A stretch of 37,220 bases of DNA from an uncultured Pseudomonadota bacterium (GTDB taxonomy: Bacteria; Myxococcota_A; UBA796; UBA9615), in NCBI GenBank assembly GCA_937891735.1, contig CALAGR010000067.1, positions 1-37,220 of the forward strand, in the 5' to 3' direction. This document shows positions 1-8,433 of this stretch, piece by piece. Both the position numbers and the translations under genes were made by a program. The notes under the pieces are model-generated. The model was not told the DNA's origin. It did not search any database and saw only the letters and a program-made list of their open reading frames with translations. Every line of letters starts with the position of its first letter. The stretch's first letter is position 1.

Positions 1-144
1 GTGCGCGCTGCCCTGGGCGGCCCGGGCGTTGGGGCTGCCCCCGCCCCGGTAGGGGCGAAGGCCGCGGGGCGCGAAGGGAGGCGCGCCGCGGCAAATGCCC
101 CTGAACGCGCCCAGCTCGGCGAGCTCCCCCCGGTTCAGCGGCAC
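1..144 (-). CDS. possible 5' end of a leftward gene cut by the window edge
   Basis: On the minus strand a reading frame is open from a GTG at 144 to the window edge (48 codons), and the frame stays open further upstream to an in-frame TTG. Almost every third codon position is G or C, as in the real genes of this window, which is the only support. The predicted peptide begins VPLNRGELAELGAFRG and then becomes rich in Gly, Pro and Arg; I do not recognise it. There is no convincing ribosome binding site. The opposite-strand frame (1-228) is also open but has poorer third-position bias. The stretch could equally be non-coding, since it also contains a strong hairpin. Low confidence. Confidence 0.22.
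   Translation of the reverse strand, partial: MPLNRGELAELGAFRGICRGAPPFAPRGLRPYRGGGSPNARAAQGSAH
51..102 (+). other. strong nested hairpin upstream of mraZ
   Basis: AGGGGC (51-56) pairs with GCCCCT (97-102). Inside it, GCCGCG (61-66) and GCGCG (69-73) pair with the stretch 82-92, with two bulged Gs and an 8-nt loop. The two stems are separated by an asymmetric internal loop. This could be part of an RNA element, a terminator lacking a U-tract, or a side effect of coding sequence on the minus strand. I looked for RNase P RNA, SRP RNA and tmRNA signatures and found none. Confidence 0.3.
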
Positions 145-190
145 TCGCGCGAGGGTCCCCTGACGACCATCACGGTTCGTTTGCCTCAAT

Positions 191-250
191 GGTGGGGGTC
201 GGTGGGAAATGGTGGGGATCTGTGTTAAATCTCATCCTCGGGTGGGATCC
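191..250 (+). promoter_or_regulatory. MraZ operator boxes and likely dcw promoter region
   Basis: Three consecutive 10-bp units, GGTGGGGGTC, GGTGGGAAAT and GGTGGGGATC, occupy 191-220. A fourth unit, GGTGGGATCC, lies at 241-250, exactly in phase (50 bp after the first). TGGG therefore falls at 193, 203, 213 and 243. MraZ is known to bind TGGG repeats spaced at 10 bp in front of its own gene, so this is probably the autoregulatory site of the cluster. A TTAAAT at 225-230 could be the -10 element, which would put the boxes over the -35 region. The leader to mraZ would be about 100 nt. The boxes are seen directly; the promoter position is inferred. Confidence 0.75.
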
Positions 251-338
251 AGCGACGTGGCGAGCGTCCCTGGGTCCTTCACGGCGGGTGGCGCGGCGAC
301 ACTGGTGAATCCAGGCCTCCCCGCAGTGGCGGGCGACA

Positions 339-812
339 ATGTTTCAGATTCGTGGGCAGTTCGACGTCAAGATGGACGTGAAGGGGCGGATCGCCCTGCC
401 CGTACGGCTGCGCGATCGGCTCGTCAACCACGACGCCGGCGCCCTCGTCCTGACCCACTACGACGGCTGCATCCAGGGGTACACCGCCGCCCGCTGGCGC
501 AAGATGGAGCGCCGCTTCCTGGGCGTGTCCCCCTTCGAGCGCCGCAACCGCGCGTTCCTGCTCGCGTTCGTCGCCGGCGCGGCCGAGGTCGTGCCCGACG
601 CCGCAGGCCGCATCAACGTGCCCCCCGGGCTGCGCCGCCAGGCGGGCCTGGAGAAGCACTGCGTCCTGCTCAGCTACATGGGGGCCATCGAGATCTGGGA
701 CCCCGCTCGCCTCCAGGTGAAGCAGGCACAGGCCCACGACATCCTCGATGAGACGGGCGGACTCGAAGGCTTCATGGCCTGGGACCCGGACGACGACGGG
801 GAGGACCTGTGA
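339..812 (+). CDS. mraZ: MraZ, transcriptional regulator of the dcw cluster
   Basis: The 157-aa product matches MraZ in length and layout: two SpoVT/AbrB-like halves, each with a D-x3-GRI-x-[VL]P signature (MDVKGRIALPVRLR near residues 12-25 and PDAAGRINVPPGLR in the second half). MraZ is a ring-forming DNA-binding protein that represses its own operon by binding TGGG repeats, and such repeats lie 90-150 bp upstream here. It is the first gene of the dcw cluster, its usual place. Its TGA overlaps the ATG of rsmH by one base. The sequence before the ATG (GGCGGGCGACA) is a weak ribosome binding site. The C-terminus ends in an acidic tail (DPDDDGEDL). Confidence 0.96.
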   Translation: MFQIRGQFDVKMDVKGRIALPVRLRDRLVNHDAGALVLTHYDGCIQGYTAARWRKMERRFLGVSPFERRNRAFLLAFVAGAAEVVPDAAGRINVPPGLRRQAGLEKHCVLLSYMGAIEIWDPARLQVKQAQAHDILDETGGLEGFMAWDPDDDGEDL

Positions 813-1780
813 TGTCCCCCCGCGCCTTCACCCACACCACCGTGCTGCGGGACGAAGCGGTGCAGGCCCTCGCCCTGCGCCCCGACGGCCTGTACGTCGA
901 CTGCACCGTCGGCGGCGCGGGGCACAGCCTCGCGATCCTCGCCCGCCTCGGGCCCGGCGGTCGCCTGATCGCCCTGGACCGCGACCCGTCCGCGGTGCTC
1001 GTGGCCCGGACCCGCATCGCCGACCACCTCGCGGTCACCCCCGGACCCGCCGCGGAGGTCGTGCACGCCCCGTTCTCCGAGCTCGGTCGGGTCCTGGAGG
1101 AGCGGTCGATCACCCCCGGTGAGGTGCACGGGATCCTCGCGGATCTTGGCGTCAGCTCGCCCCAGTTCGACGTGGCGGAGCGGGGCTTCTCCTTCCGCCT
1201 CGACGGCCCCCTCGACATGCGCATGGACACCTCGACGGGCGCCACCGCCGCGGACCTCGTCAACACCCTGGACGAGCGTGAGCTCGCCGACATCCTGTAC
1301 ACCCACGGAGACGAGCAGAGCTCCCGGCGCATCGCCCGCGCCATCGTCGCGCGCCGGGCCGAGCGCCCGTTCGAGCGCACCGAGGACCTCGCCGCCGTCA
1401 TCGCGTTCAACATCCCGCGCAAGCTGAAGAAGCCCGGCATCCACCCCGCCACGAAGTCCTTCCAGGCCTTGCGGATCGCCGTCAACGAGGAGCACGAGGA
1501 ACTCGCCAGCCTCCTGGTGGACGCGCTGGCCTGGCTCGCCCCGGGCGGGCGCCTCGCCCTCGTCACGTTCCATTCCGGAGAGGACCGCGCCGCCAAGCAG
1601 GCCCTGTCCCGCCTCGCCAAGGGCGCGGCCCTGCCCCCCGCGGAGGCCATCTACAGCAGCCACGGCCCGCCCTCGGTGCGCCTCCCCCACCCCAAGGGGC
1701 TCGTGCCGTCCGCCGACGAGATCGCCCGCAACCCCCGGGCCCGCAGCGCGCGCCTGCGGATCGCCGAGAAGCTCGCATGA
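812..1780 (+). CDS. rsmH: RsmH, 16S rRNA (cytosine-1402 N4) methyltransferase
   Basis: The product (322 aa) has the MraW/RsmH signatures: HTTVLRDEAVQAL at the start, the SAM-binding VDCTVGGAGHS, ADLGVSSPQFDVAERGFSF with DMRMD, HPATKSFQALRIAVN, and LVTFHSGED near the C-terminus. The enzyme methylates the N4 of C1402 in the ribosomal P site. I prefer the ATG at 812, which overlaps the mraZ stop and sits 7 nt after GGGGAGG; an in-frame GTG at 809 is the alternative. Its 3' end overlaps ftsL by 4 nt (ATGA), so translation of the run is probably coupled. Confidence 0.96.
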   Translation: MSPRAFTHTTVLRDEAVQALALRPDGLYVDCTVGGAGHSLAILARLGPGGRLIALDRDPSAVLVARTRIADHLAVTPGPAAEVVHAPFSELGRVLEERSITPGEVHGILADLGVSSPQFDVAERGFSFRLDGPLDMRMDTSTGATAADLVNTLDERELADILYTHGDEQSSRRIARAIVARRAERPFERTEDLAAVIAFNIPRKLKKPGIHPATKSFQALRIAVNEEHEELASLLVDALAWLAPGGRLALVTFHSGEDRAAKQALSRLAKGAALPPAEAIYSSHGPPSVRLPHPKGLVPSADEIARNPRARSARLRIAEKLA

Positions 1781-2178
1781 GCGCTGATCGCCCGGACCGC
1801 TCCGACTCCGTGCGGACCGCCACGCGCAGCCTGCCCCTGCCGCGCTGGGCGACGTCGATCGCCGTGTTCGCGGTCATCACCGGCGGCCTCGTGTTCGTGG
1901 CGTGGGCGAAGATGGACACGGTCCAGATCACCTACGCGATCAACGATCTCGTGGACGAGGAGGAGCGCCTCGCCGAGGAGCAGCGCCGCCTGCGCACCGA
2001 GCTCGCGGAGCTTCGTTCGCCGCGCAACCTGGAGGCCCTGGCCTCGACCCTGGGCCTCATCCCGCCGGAGCCCGGTCAGGTCGTCGTCATCGGCCACGAG
2101 TCCACCGCCCTGGATCCCCTGCTGGACGAAGAGTCCGCCCGCCTTGGCATGGGCGGCGGCGGAGAGCCCCTCGAATGA
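1777..2178 (+). CDS. ftsL: FtsL-like septal membrane protein
   Basis: This is a 133-aa bitopic membrane protein: a short basic and polar N-terminus, one membrane segment at about residues 25-44 (SIAVFAVITGGLVFVAW), then a Glu/Arg-rich coiled coil (about 55-85, EEERLAEEQRRLRTELAELRSP). An RNLEALASTLGLIPPEPGQVVVI stretch follows, typical of the region after the FtsL/FtsB coil. FtsL proteins are poorly conserved, so the name rests on topology, length and position between rsmH and ftsI. It would act in the FtsQLB complex that activates the septal synthase FtsWI. It overlaps both neighbours by 4 nt. The C-terminal tail (about 25 residues, Gly-rich end) is longer than in Escherichia coli. Confidence 0.85.
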   Translation: MSADRPDRSDSVRTATRSLPLPRWATSIAVFAVITGGLVFVAWAKMDTVQITYAINDLVDEEERLAEEQRRLRTELAELRSPRNLEALASTLGLIPPEPGQVVVIGHESTALDPLLDEESARLGMGGGGEPLE

Positions 2179-4280
2179 GCGGCCCCCGGATCCCGCGACG
2201 GGACACACCGACCGGCTCTCGCGCCGTGCACGCCAACGCCCGGCGCCTGCAGCGCGAGCGCAGCGGCCGCATGCGCCGCGTCGACGCCGTGGTGACGCCG
2301 GACGCCATCGCCTTTCGCAGCCGCGCCAGCGCCGTGCTGCTCGTCTTCGGGCTGGTGTGGGCGGCCATCCTGGGCCGGGCGGCGTGGCTGACCCTGGGCT
2401 TCGACCAGCGCCTCACGGACCGGCTGGAGTCCCAGCACGAGCGCATCGTCACCATCGCCCCACAGCGCGGCTCCATCCTGGACCGGCTGGGGCGGCCCCT
2501 CGCCGTGTCCGTGGAGCTCGGCTCGGTCTACGCCGACCCCTCGATGGTCAAGGATCCGGCCGCCGCGGCCGAGCTGCTGGCCCCCCTGCTCGACATCGAC
2601 GCAGCCGTGCTGCACGCCCGGATCAGCAAGAAGGGCCGGTTCGTGTGGCTCGCCCGGCAGGTGCCCACCCGGGTGTCCGACGCGGTGACGGCCCTGGGCA
2701 TCGACGGGATCGCGCTCATGGCCGAGTCCCACCGCGAGTACCCCTCGGGATCCCTGGCCTCCCAGGTCCTCGGCTTCGTGGGCATCGACGGCAACGGGCT
2801 GGAGGGCATGGAGGCGCGCTACGAGAGCCAGCTCATGGGCGACTCGTTCCGCTACCGCGTGCTGCGGGACGGTCGGCGGCGGGCCACGAACTACGAGGCC
2901 GTCCTCGCCCGGCGCTCCACCGAGGGCAACACGCTGGTCCTCACCCTGGACCACTCGATCCAGCACCGGGCCGAGATGGCGCTGGACGCGGCGGTCCTCC
3001 GCCACGCCGCCACGGGCGGCTTCGTCATCGTCATGGACGTCAACACAGGAGGGGTGCTGGCGGCGGCGAGCTCCCCCCGGTTCGACCCCAACGCGTTTCG
3101 TGGCGTCGAGCCCCAGGCCTTCAAGAACCTGGGCCTGTCGATGAACTTCGAGCCCGGCTCCACCATGAAGGCGTTCGTGGTGGCCGAGGTGCTCGAAGCC
3201 GGCCTGGCCACCCCCGAGACCACCGTGTACTGCGAGAAGGGCGCCTACCGCATCGGGCGCAACGTCGTGCACGACACGCACCCGCAGGAGTGGCTGACCC
3301 TGGCCGACGTGGTCAAGCTGAGCTCGAACATCGGGACGGTCAAGATCGCCGAGGAACTGGGCCCGGCGCGGCTGGAGGCGGTGCTGCGGCGCTTCGGCTT
3401 CGGCAGCCGGACCGGCATCGACCTGTACGGCGAGGAGTCGGGGATCCTGCACCCGTCCGCGGGCTGGGCGCGCATCACCTTCGCCACTCACGCCTTCGGC
3501 CAGGGCCTCGCCGTCACCGGCGTGCAGATGGCCGCGGGCTACTCGGCGCTCGTGAACGGCGGGCTGCAGGTCAAGCCCCACGTGCTCGCCGAGGTGCGGG
3601 ACCGCAGCGGCGAGGTCGTCGCGGACTACCGCCCCACGGAGCCCGGCATCCGCCTCCTCTCCGAAGAGACGAGCGCCACGCTGCGTCCCATGCTCGGCCG
3701 GGTCCTGGAGAAGGACGGCACGGGCTGGCGTGCGGTGATGGGCGAGTACACCGCCGGCGGCAAGACCGGCACCGCCCAGAAGGTCAAGGACGGCCGCTAC
3801 GCGCCGGGCGCGTACGTGTCTTCGTTCATCGGCTTCGCGCCGGTCGATGCGCCCCGGATCGTCACCTTCGTGGCGCTGGACGAGCCCACCAACAAGTACT
3901 ACGGCGGCACCGTGGCGGGCCCCGTGTTCAGCGAGGTCACCTCCCACGCGCTGCGCGCCCTCGGGGTGGCCCCGGACAAGCTGGGCGACCACCTCGCCCT
4001 GGCCGCGCTCACGGACGACGACGATGACGACGACGACGACGACGGGGACGGGTCCACGCTGCCCGAGCTCGTGGTGGACGGAACGGGCTGGCTGATCCCC
4101 GACCTGCGCGGCTTGTCGGCGCGGGACGCCGTGCTCGTGCTCGGTCCCGCCGGCGCCGCCGTGCAGCTGGCGGGCACGGGCCTCGTGTCCGAGCAGACGC
4201 CCGCTCCCGGGGCGTGGATCGCGGAGGGGGACGCGGTGGCCATCGCCCTGCTCCCCCGCACCGAAGGGGGGCGGCGATGA
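2175..4280 (+). CDS. ftsI: FtsI/PBP3-type peptidoglycan transpeptidase with C-terminal PASTA domain
   Basis: A 701-aa class B penicillin-binding protein, the septal D,D-transpeptidase partner of FtsW. A basic N-terminus is followed by one membrane segment (about 45-67) and a PBP-dimer region beginning APQRGSILDRLGRPLA. The transpeptidase domain carries all three active-site motifs: S329-T-M-K332, S383-S-N385 and K530-T-G-T. After it comes a run of ten aspartates (614-623), then one PASTA domain (about 636-697, LIPDLRGLSARDAVLVL). PASTA domains bind muropeptides or stabilise septal PBPs; they are known in Gram-positive PBPs and some myxobacterial ones. The frame is open 91 codons further upstream over ftsL, but the ATG at 2175 in the ATGA overlap is the natural start. 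Confidence 0.95.
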   Translation: MSGPRIPRRDTPTGSRAVHANARRLQRERSGRMRRVDAVVTPDAIAFRSRASAVLLVFGLVWAAILGRAAWLTLGFDQRLTDRLESQHERIVTIAPQRGSILDRLGRPLAVSVELGSVYADPSMVKDPAAAAELLAPLLDIDAAVLHARISKKGRFVWLARQVPTRVSDAVTALGIDGIALMAESHREYPSGSLASQVLGFVGIDGNGLEGMEARYESQLMGDSFRYRVLRDGRRRATNYEAVLARRSTEGNTLVLTLDHSIQHRAEMALDAAVLRHAATGGFVIVMDVNTGGVLAAASSPRFDPNAFRGVEPQAFKNLGLSMNFEPGSTMKAFVVAEVLEAGLATPETTVYCEKGAYRIGRNVVHDTHPQEWLTLADVVKLSSNIGTVKIAEELGPARLEAVLRRFGFGSRTGIDLYGEESGILHPSAGWARITFATHAFGQGLAVTGVQMAAGYSALVNGGLQVKPHVLAEVRDRSGEVVADYRPTEPGIRLLSEETSATLRPMLGRVLEKDGTGWRAVMGEYTAGGKTGTAQKVKDGRYAPGAYVSSFIGFAPVDAPRIVTFVALDEPTNKYYGGTVAGPVFSEVTSHALRALGVAPDKLGDHLALAALTDDDDDDDDDDGDGSTLPELVVDGTGWLIPDLRGLSARDAVLVLGPAGAAVQLAGTGLVSEQTPAPGAWIAEGDAVAIALLPRTEGGRR
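4014..4043 (+). repeat. GAC/GAT simple repeat encoding ten aspartates
   Basis: Ten consecutive Asp codons (all GAC except one GAT) form a trinucleotide repeat between the transpeptidase and PASTA domains of the ftsI gene. Such a run can change length by slippage in steps of one residue without a frameshift. The encoded linker is strongly acidic. Confidence 0.9.
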
Positions 4281-5896
4281 TGCTGTCCGAGCTGGCCCCC
4301 CGCCTGGGGGTGGGTGGACGCCGCGGCCCCGCCGATGCGCAGATCCTCAACGCCACCGGCGACTCCCGCGCCGTGGGCGAAGGCACGCTGTTCGCAGCGA
4401 TCCCCGGGACCCGCGTGGACGGGCACGACTACATCGTGCAGGCCCTGGCCGCCGGGGCCGCCGCCATCGTGCTCCGGGACTGGCCCGCAGAGCCCTGGAC
4501 GGCCCCCGTCCCAGCCCTGCAGGTGGACGATCCGCGCCGGGCCCTGGGCCTCATCGCGGCGGGCCTGCAGGGGGACCCGTCCCGAGAGCTGGTGGTGCTC
4601 GGAGTCACCGGCACCAACGGCAAGACCAGCACGGTCGCCATCCTCGAGGCCCTGCTCCAGGCCGCGGGCCTGCGCACCGGGGTCATCGGCACCACGGGCA
4701 TGCACTGGCACGGTCACGCCGGACGCCACCAGCTCGACGCCACCCACACCACCCCGGACGGGCCTGCGCTGCAGGCCCTGCTCGCCCGCATGCTGGGGGA
4801 CGGCACCCAGGCGGTGGCCATGGAGCTGTCCTCCCACGCGCTGGACCAGGGCCGCGCGGCGGGTCTGCACCTGGACGCGGCGGGCTGGTCGAACCTCACC
4901 CGGGACCACCTGGACTACCACGGGTCCATGGCCGCGTACGAGCAGGCCAAGGCCCTGCTGCTGACGGAGCTGCTGCCCGCGTCCTGCAAGGCCCACCCGG
5001 TGGCGGTCCTCAACATCGACGACCCGGCGGTGGCCGCCCACGCGGTGGACTGGCCCGGGTGCCTGCGGGTGTCGTGCGATCCGGGCTCGGACGCGGACAT
5101 CGCTCCGACCGGGGCGCCGACCTACTCGCTCGACGGGATCCGCTGCGCGGTGCGCACGCCCCAGGGCGAGGTGATCCTGCGCTCGTCGCTGCTCGGGGCC
5201 CACAACCTCGCCAACCTGCTGGTCGCGGGGGGCCTCGCCCTGGGCGCCGGGATCTCGCTGGACGCGGTGGACCGGGGCTGGCAGCTCGCTCCGGCGGCGC
5301 GGGGGCGCATGGAGCGCGTGCAGCGGGACGATGGGCGCGGACCCCTGGTGGTCATCGACTACGCCCACACCCCGGACGCCATCGCCACCGTGCTCGCCTC
5401 GCTCCGGCCCTTCGTGCCCCAGCGCCTGGTGACGGTGTTCGGCTGCGGCGGGGATCGCGACCCCGGCAAGCGCCCCCTCATGGCGGCGGCGGGCTGGGCC
5501 GGCTCGGACGCCATCGTCATGACCTCGGACAACCCGCGTTCGGAGGACCCGGACGCGATCCTCGATTCCATGGAGCCCGGCCTTCCGGGCGAACTCACCC
5601 CCGCCAGCTCGCTGGCTGATCTTTCAACCACCCCCATCACCCGCATCGCCGACCGGCGCGACGCCATCCGGGCCGCGATCGCCGCTGCGGGCCCGGGGGA
5701 CCTCGTTCTCGTCGCAGGGAAAGGACATGAGATGACCCAGGAGACCAACGGCCGCAAGGTGGAGTTCGATGACCGCGCGGAGGCCCGCCAGGCCCTCGCC
5801 GAGTTCCACGCTCCGGCCAACGAGCCCCCCGCCGGATTCAGCAAGCACGGACGGACCGTGAACCCCTTCCCCAAGCGGCGCGACGACGACAGATGA
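4277..5896 (+). CDS. murE: MurE, UDP-MurNAc-tripeptide synthetase (meso-DAP adding)
   Basis: The 539-aa product is a Mur ligase. It has the ATP-binding TGTNGKT (K116), HTTPDGPALQALL, the central SSHALDQGRAAGLHLDAAGWSNLTRDHLDYH with its metal- and substrate-binding residues, DYAHTPDAI, and the C-terminal FGCGGDRDPGKRPLM. D418-N-P-R421 is the motif that in characterised MurE enzymes selects meso-diaminopimelate over lysine, so the third stem-peptide residue is expected to be meso-DAP. It ends with the GKGHE motif and a basic tail of about 30 residues. It starts at an ATG in a 4-nt overlap with ftsI, after a GGGGGG stretch that serves as ribosome binding site, and overlaps murF by 4 nt. Confidence 0.96.
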   Translation: MMLSELAPRLGVGGRRGPADAQILNATGDSRAVGEGTLFAAIPGTRVDGHDYIVQALAAGAAAIVLRDWPAEPWTAPVPALQVDDPRRALGLIAAGLQGDPSRELVVLGVTGTNGKTSTVAILEALLQAAGLRTGVIGTTGMHWHGHAGRHQLDATHTTPDGPALQALLARMLGDGTQAVAMELSSHALDQGRAAGLHLDAAGWSNLTRDHLDYHGSMAAYEQAKALLLTELLPASCKAHPVAVLNIDDPAVAAHAVDWPGCLRVSCDPGSDADIAPTGAPTYSLDGIRCAVRTPQGEVILRSSLLGAHNLANLLVAGGLALGAGISLDAVDRGWQLAPAARGRMERVQRDDGRGPLVVIDYAHTPDAIATVLASLRPFVPQRLVTVFGCGGDRDPGKRPLMAAAGWAGSDAIVMTSDNPRSEDPDAILDSMEPGLPGELTPASSLADLSTTPITRIADRRDAIRAAIAAAGPGDLVLVAGKGHEMTQETNGRKVEFDDRAEARQALAEFHAPANEPPAGFSKHGRTVNPFPKRRDDDR

Positions 5897-7353
5897 GCGA
5901 GCCCTCGACCCAGCTCCGCTACCACCCCCCGGCGCGACTGACGGTGCGAGAGCTCCTCAGCGCGACCGGTGGGCGTGTGGTGGGCGGCGTCGGGGATCTC
6001 GACTCGTCCTGGTCGCTGTGCACCGACACCCGGGAGCTCGCGGACGGCGCCGTGTTCGTGGCCCTGCGGGGAGAGGTGCACGACGGGCACCGCTTCGTGG
6101 CCCAGGCGTTGGGCCGGGGCGCCATCGGCGCCCTGGTGTGTGACGACGCCCTGGACGGCCTCGATCCCCCCGCGCTGGCCGGCGCCCGTGGCCCCGTGGT
6201 CGCCGTGCCGGACACGCTCGTGGCCTTCGGGGACGCGGCCCGCGCGGTGCTTCGGCGATCCGCGCCCCGCACCGCGGCGGTGACCGGCAGCGTCGGAAAG
6301 ACGACCACCCGGGCGATGCTCGCCAACATCCTGCGTCAGCAGGGCCCGGGGCTGGAGAGCGAGGGCAACTTCAACAACCGGATCGGCGTGCCCCTGACGC
6401 TGCTCCGGCTGGACCCCGGCGACGGCTGGGCGGTGCTCGAGATGGGCATGAGCGAGCCCGGTGAGATCCGGGAGCTGGCGCGCATCGCCGAGCCCCAGGT
6501 CCGGGTCATCACCGAGGTGGTGGCGGCGCACCTGGAGTTCTTCGACGGCGTCGAGCAGATCGCCGACGCCAAGGGGGAGCTGTTCGAGGCCGCGCCCCCC
6601 GGATCCATCCTGATCTACCCCGCGGACAACCCCCTGTCGGCGCGCTTCCCGAGGCCCGCCGGCGTGCGGGAGCTGGCGTTCTCGCTGGACCCGGACTCCG
6701 ACGCGCCGGCCCGCGCCCTGTCGGTGCAGGACTGCGGCCTGGACGGGATGCAGGCGACGTTCCTGCTGCCCGCGGGGCAGGTGGAGGTGAGCATCCCCCT
6801 GCCGGGACGCCACCAGGTGCACAACGCCCTGGCCGCCGCGGCCGCCGCCACCGCCATGGGCGCCTCCCTCGCCGACGTCCGGCGGGGGCTGGCCACCGTC
6901 GCCGTGCCGGGCCGGCGCATGAAGGTGCTGCGCCTGCGCTCCATCACCGTGCTGGACGACGCCTACAACGCCAACCCGGCCTCGGTGGAGGCGGCGCTGC
7001 GCACCCTGGCGGCGACGCCCGTGTCCGTGGGCGCCCGTCGCATCGCGGCCCTGGGCGACATGCTGGAGCTCGGCCCCACCGGACCGGCGCTGCACGCGGA
7101 CGTGGGGCGGCTCGCCGCGTCCCTGGGGGTGGACCTGCTCGTGGGCACCGGGCCCCTGATGCGCAGCGCGGTGCGCGCGGTGGCGGAGCTGGACGGCGGC
7201 ACCCAGGCGGTGGCCGCCCAAGACGCCGCCGACGCCGGGCGGTTCGTGATCGGTTGGGCGCGGCCGGGGGACCTCCTGCTCCTCAAGGGCTCGCGTGGAA
7301 TGCGGATGGAGGGCGTGCTGGACGTCCTCGCTGAAGAAGAAGTGCCTGCCTGA
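5893..7353 (+). CDS. murF: MurF, UDP-MurNAc-tripeptide D-alanyl-D-alanine ligase
   Basis: At 486 aa this is a normal-length MurF. The N-terminal domain has TDTRELADGAVFVALRG, the ATP site is VTGSVGKTTT (K136), and EGNFNNRIGVPLTLL, typical of MurF, follows. The C-terminal domain includes DDAYNANPASVEAALRTLA. The enzyme adds the D-Ala-D-Ala dipeptide to complete the UDP-MurNAc-pentapeptide in the cytoplasm. Its ATG overlaps the end of murE by 4 nt and its TGA overlaps the mraY start by 1 nt. Confidence 0.96.
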   Translation: MSEPSTQLRYHPPARLTVRELLSATGGRVVGGVGDLDSSWSLCTDTRELADGAVFVALRGEVHDGHRFVAQALGRGAIGALVCDDALDGLDPPALAGARGPVVAVPDTLVAFGDAARAVLRRSAPRTAAVTGSVGKTTTRAMLANILRQQGPGLESEGNFNNRIGVPLTLLRLDPGDGWAVLEMGMSEPGEIRELARIAEPQVRVITEVVAAHLEFFDGVEQIADAKGELFEAAPPGSILIYPADNPLSARFPRPAGVRELAFSLDPDSDAPARALSVQDCGLDGMQATFLLPAGQVEVSIPLPGRHQVHNALAAAAAATAMGASLADVRRGLATVAVPGRRMKVLRLRSITVLDDAYNANPASVEAALRTLAATPVSVGARRIAALGDMLELGPTGPALHADVGRLAASLGVDLLVGTGPLMRSAVRAVAELDGGTQAVAAQDAADAGRFVIGWARPGDLLLLKGSRGMRMEGVLDVLAEEEVPA

Positions 7354-8429
7354 TGCTGTACCACCTGCTGTTGCCGCTCAAGGACTCGGCGTTCGCCTTC
7401 AACGTCGTGCGGTACATCTCGTTCCGCTCCGCGGCCGCGATGGTGACCGCGCTCCTCATCTGCCTGCTGTTCTACCCGCGGTTCATCGACTGGCTGAAGC
7501 GCAAGAAGCTCGGCCAGGAGATCCGCGACGACGGCCCCGAGGGACACCTCGCAAAGGCCGGCACCCCGACCATGGGCGGCCTGCTGATCCTGTTCGCGAT
7601 CGTCGTCAGCTCGCTGCTCTGGGCGCGGCTGGACGAGCCCCGGGTGTGGATGGTGCTGGCCATCGCCGTGGGCTTCACGGGCGTGGGCTTCATGGACGAC
7701 TGGAACAAGATCGCGAAGAAGAACACCAAGGGCATCTCGGGCAAGGTGCGTCTGCTGCTGGAGGCCCTGATCTCCGGCGCCGTGATCGGCGCGGGCGTGC
7801 TGTGGTTCGACATCGACACGGCGGTGCCCGTGCCCTTCTTCAAGGACGTGGCGGTCGAGCTGGGCTGGTTCTACGTCGCGTTCGGGGCCTTCGTGGTCAC
7901 CGGCTGCGCGAACGCCGTGAACCTCACCGACGGCCTGGACGGACTGGCCATCGGACCGGTCATGACCTCGGCCCTGACCATGGGCGTGCTGGCCTACCTC
8001 GCGGGCAACGTGAACTTCGCCGAGTACCTCGCGATCCCCTACGTCGCGGGCGCTGGCGAGCTCACCGTCATGACCGTCACCATCGCAGGGGCCGGCATGG
8101 GCTTCCTTTGGTACAACAGCTACCCCGCGTCCGTGTTCATGGGGGACACGGGCTCGCTGCCCCTGGGCGGGATCCTGGGCGCCCTGGCGGTGTTCACCCA
8201 CAACGAGATCCTGCTGGCGGTGGTGGGCGGCGTGTTCGTCACCGAGACGCTGTCCGTCATCATCCAGGTGATCAGCTTCAAGTCCACCGGCAAGCGGGTC
8301 TTCCTGATGGCCCCCATCCACCACCACTACGAGAAGAAGGGGTGGGAGGAGCCGAAGATCATCGTGCGCTTCTGGATCATCTCGATCCTGCTCGCGCTCG
8401 TGGCCCTCATGTCCCTGAAGCTGCGGTGA
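7353..8429 (+). CDS. mraY: MraY, phospho-MurNAc-pentapeptide translocase
   Basis: A 358-aa polytopic membrane enzyme that transfers phospho-MurNAc-pentapeptide to undecaprenyl phosphate, making lipid I. Family motifs are clear: AGTPTMGGLLIL near residue 70, the Asp pair in GFMDDWNK, the catalytic NAVNLTDGLDGLA, a FMGDTGSL stretch, and MAPIHHHYEKKGWEE near the C-terminus. About ten hydrophobic helices can be picked out. It begins at the 1-nt overlap with murF. It is followed after only 4 bp by ftsW, so murD, normally found here, has no room. Confidence 0.97.
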   Translation: MLYHLLLPLKDSAFAFNVVRYISFRSAAAMVTALLICLLFYPRFIDWLKRKKLGQEIRDDGPEGHLAKAGTPTMGGLLILFAIVVSSLLWARLDEPRVWMVLAIAVGFTGVGFMDDWNKIAKKNTKGISGKVRLLLEALISGAVIGAGVLWFDIDTAVPVPFFKDVAVELGWFYVAFGAFVVTGCANAVNLTDGLDGLAIGPVMTSALTMGVLAYLAGNVNFAEYLAIPYVAGAGELTVMTVTIAGAGMGFLWYNSYPASVFMGDTGSLPLGGILGALAVFTHNEILLAVVGGVFVTETLSVIIQVISFKSTGKRVFLMAPIHHHYEKKGWEEPKIIVRFWIISILLALVALMSLKLR

Positions 8430-8433
8430 GGCC

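Noticed and set aside
1..190. RNase P RNA, SRP RNA or tmRNA upstream of mraZ
   Set aside because: The conserved core sequences of these RNAs (such as the 3' ACAGAA region of RNase P RNA) are not present.
674..1690. 338-codon open frame on the minus strand across rsmH
   Set aside because: It is antisense to a clear RsmH and its peptide is Gly/Arg/Ala-rich low complexity, an expected shadow in GC-rich DNA.
2076..3992. 638-codon minus-strand frame across ftsI
   Set aside because: Fully antisense to a PBP with all three active-site motifs; the His/Gly/Arg-rich peptide resembles no family.
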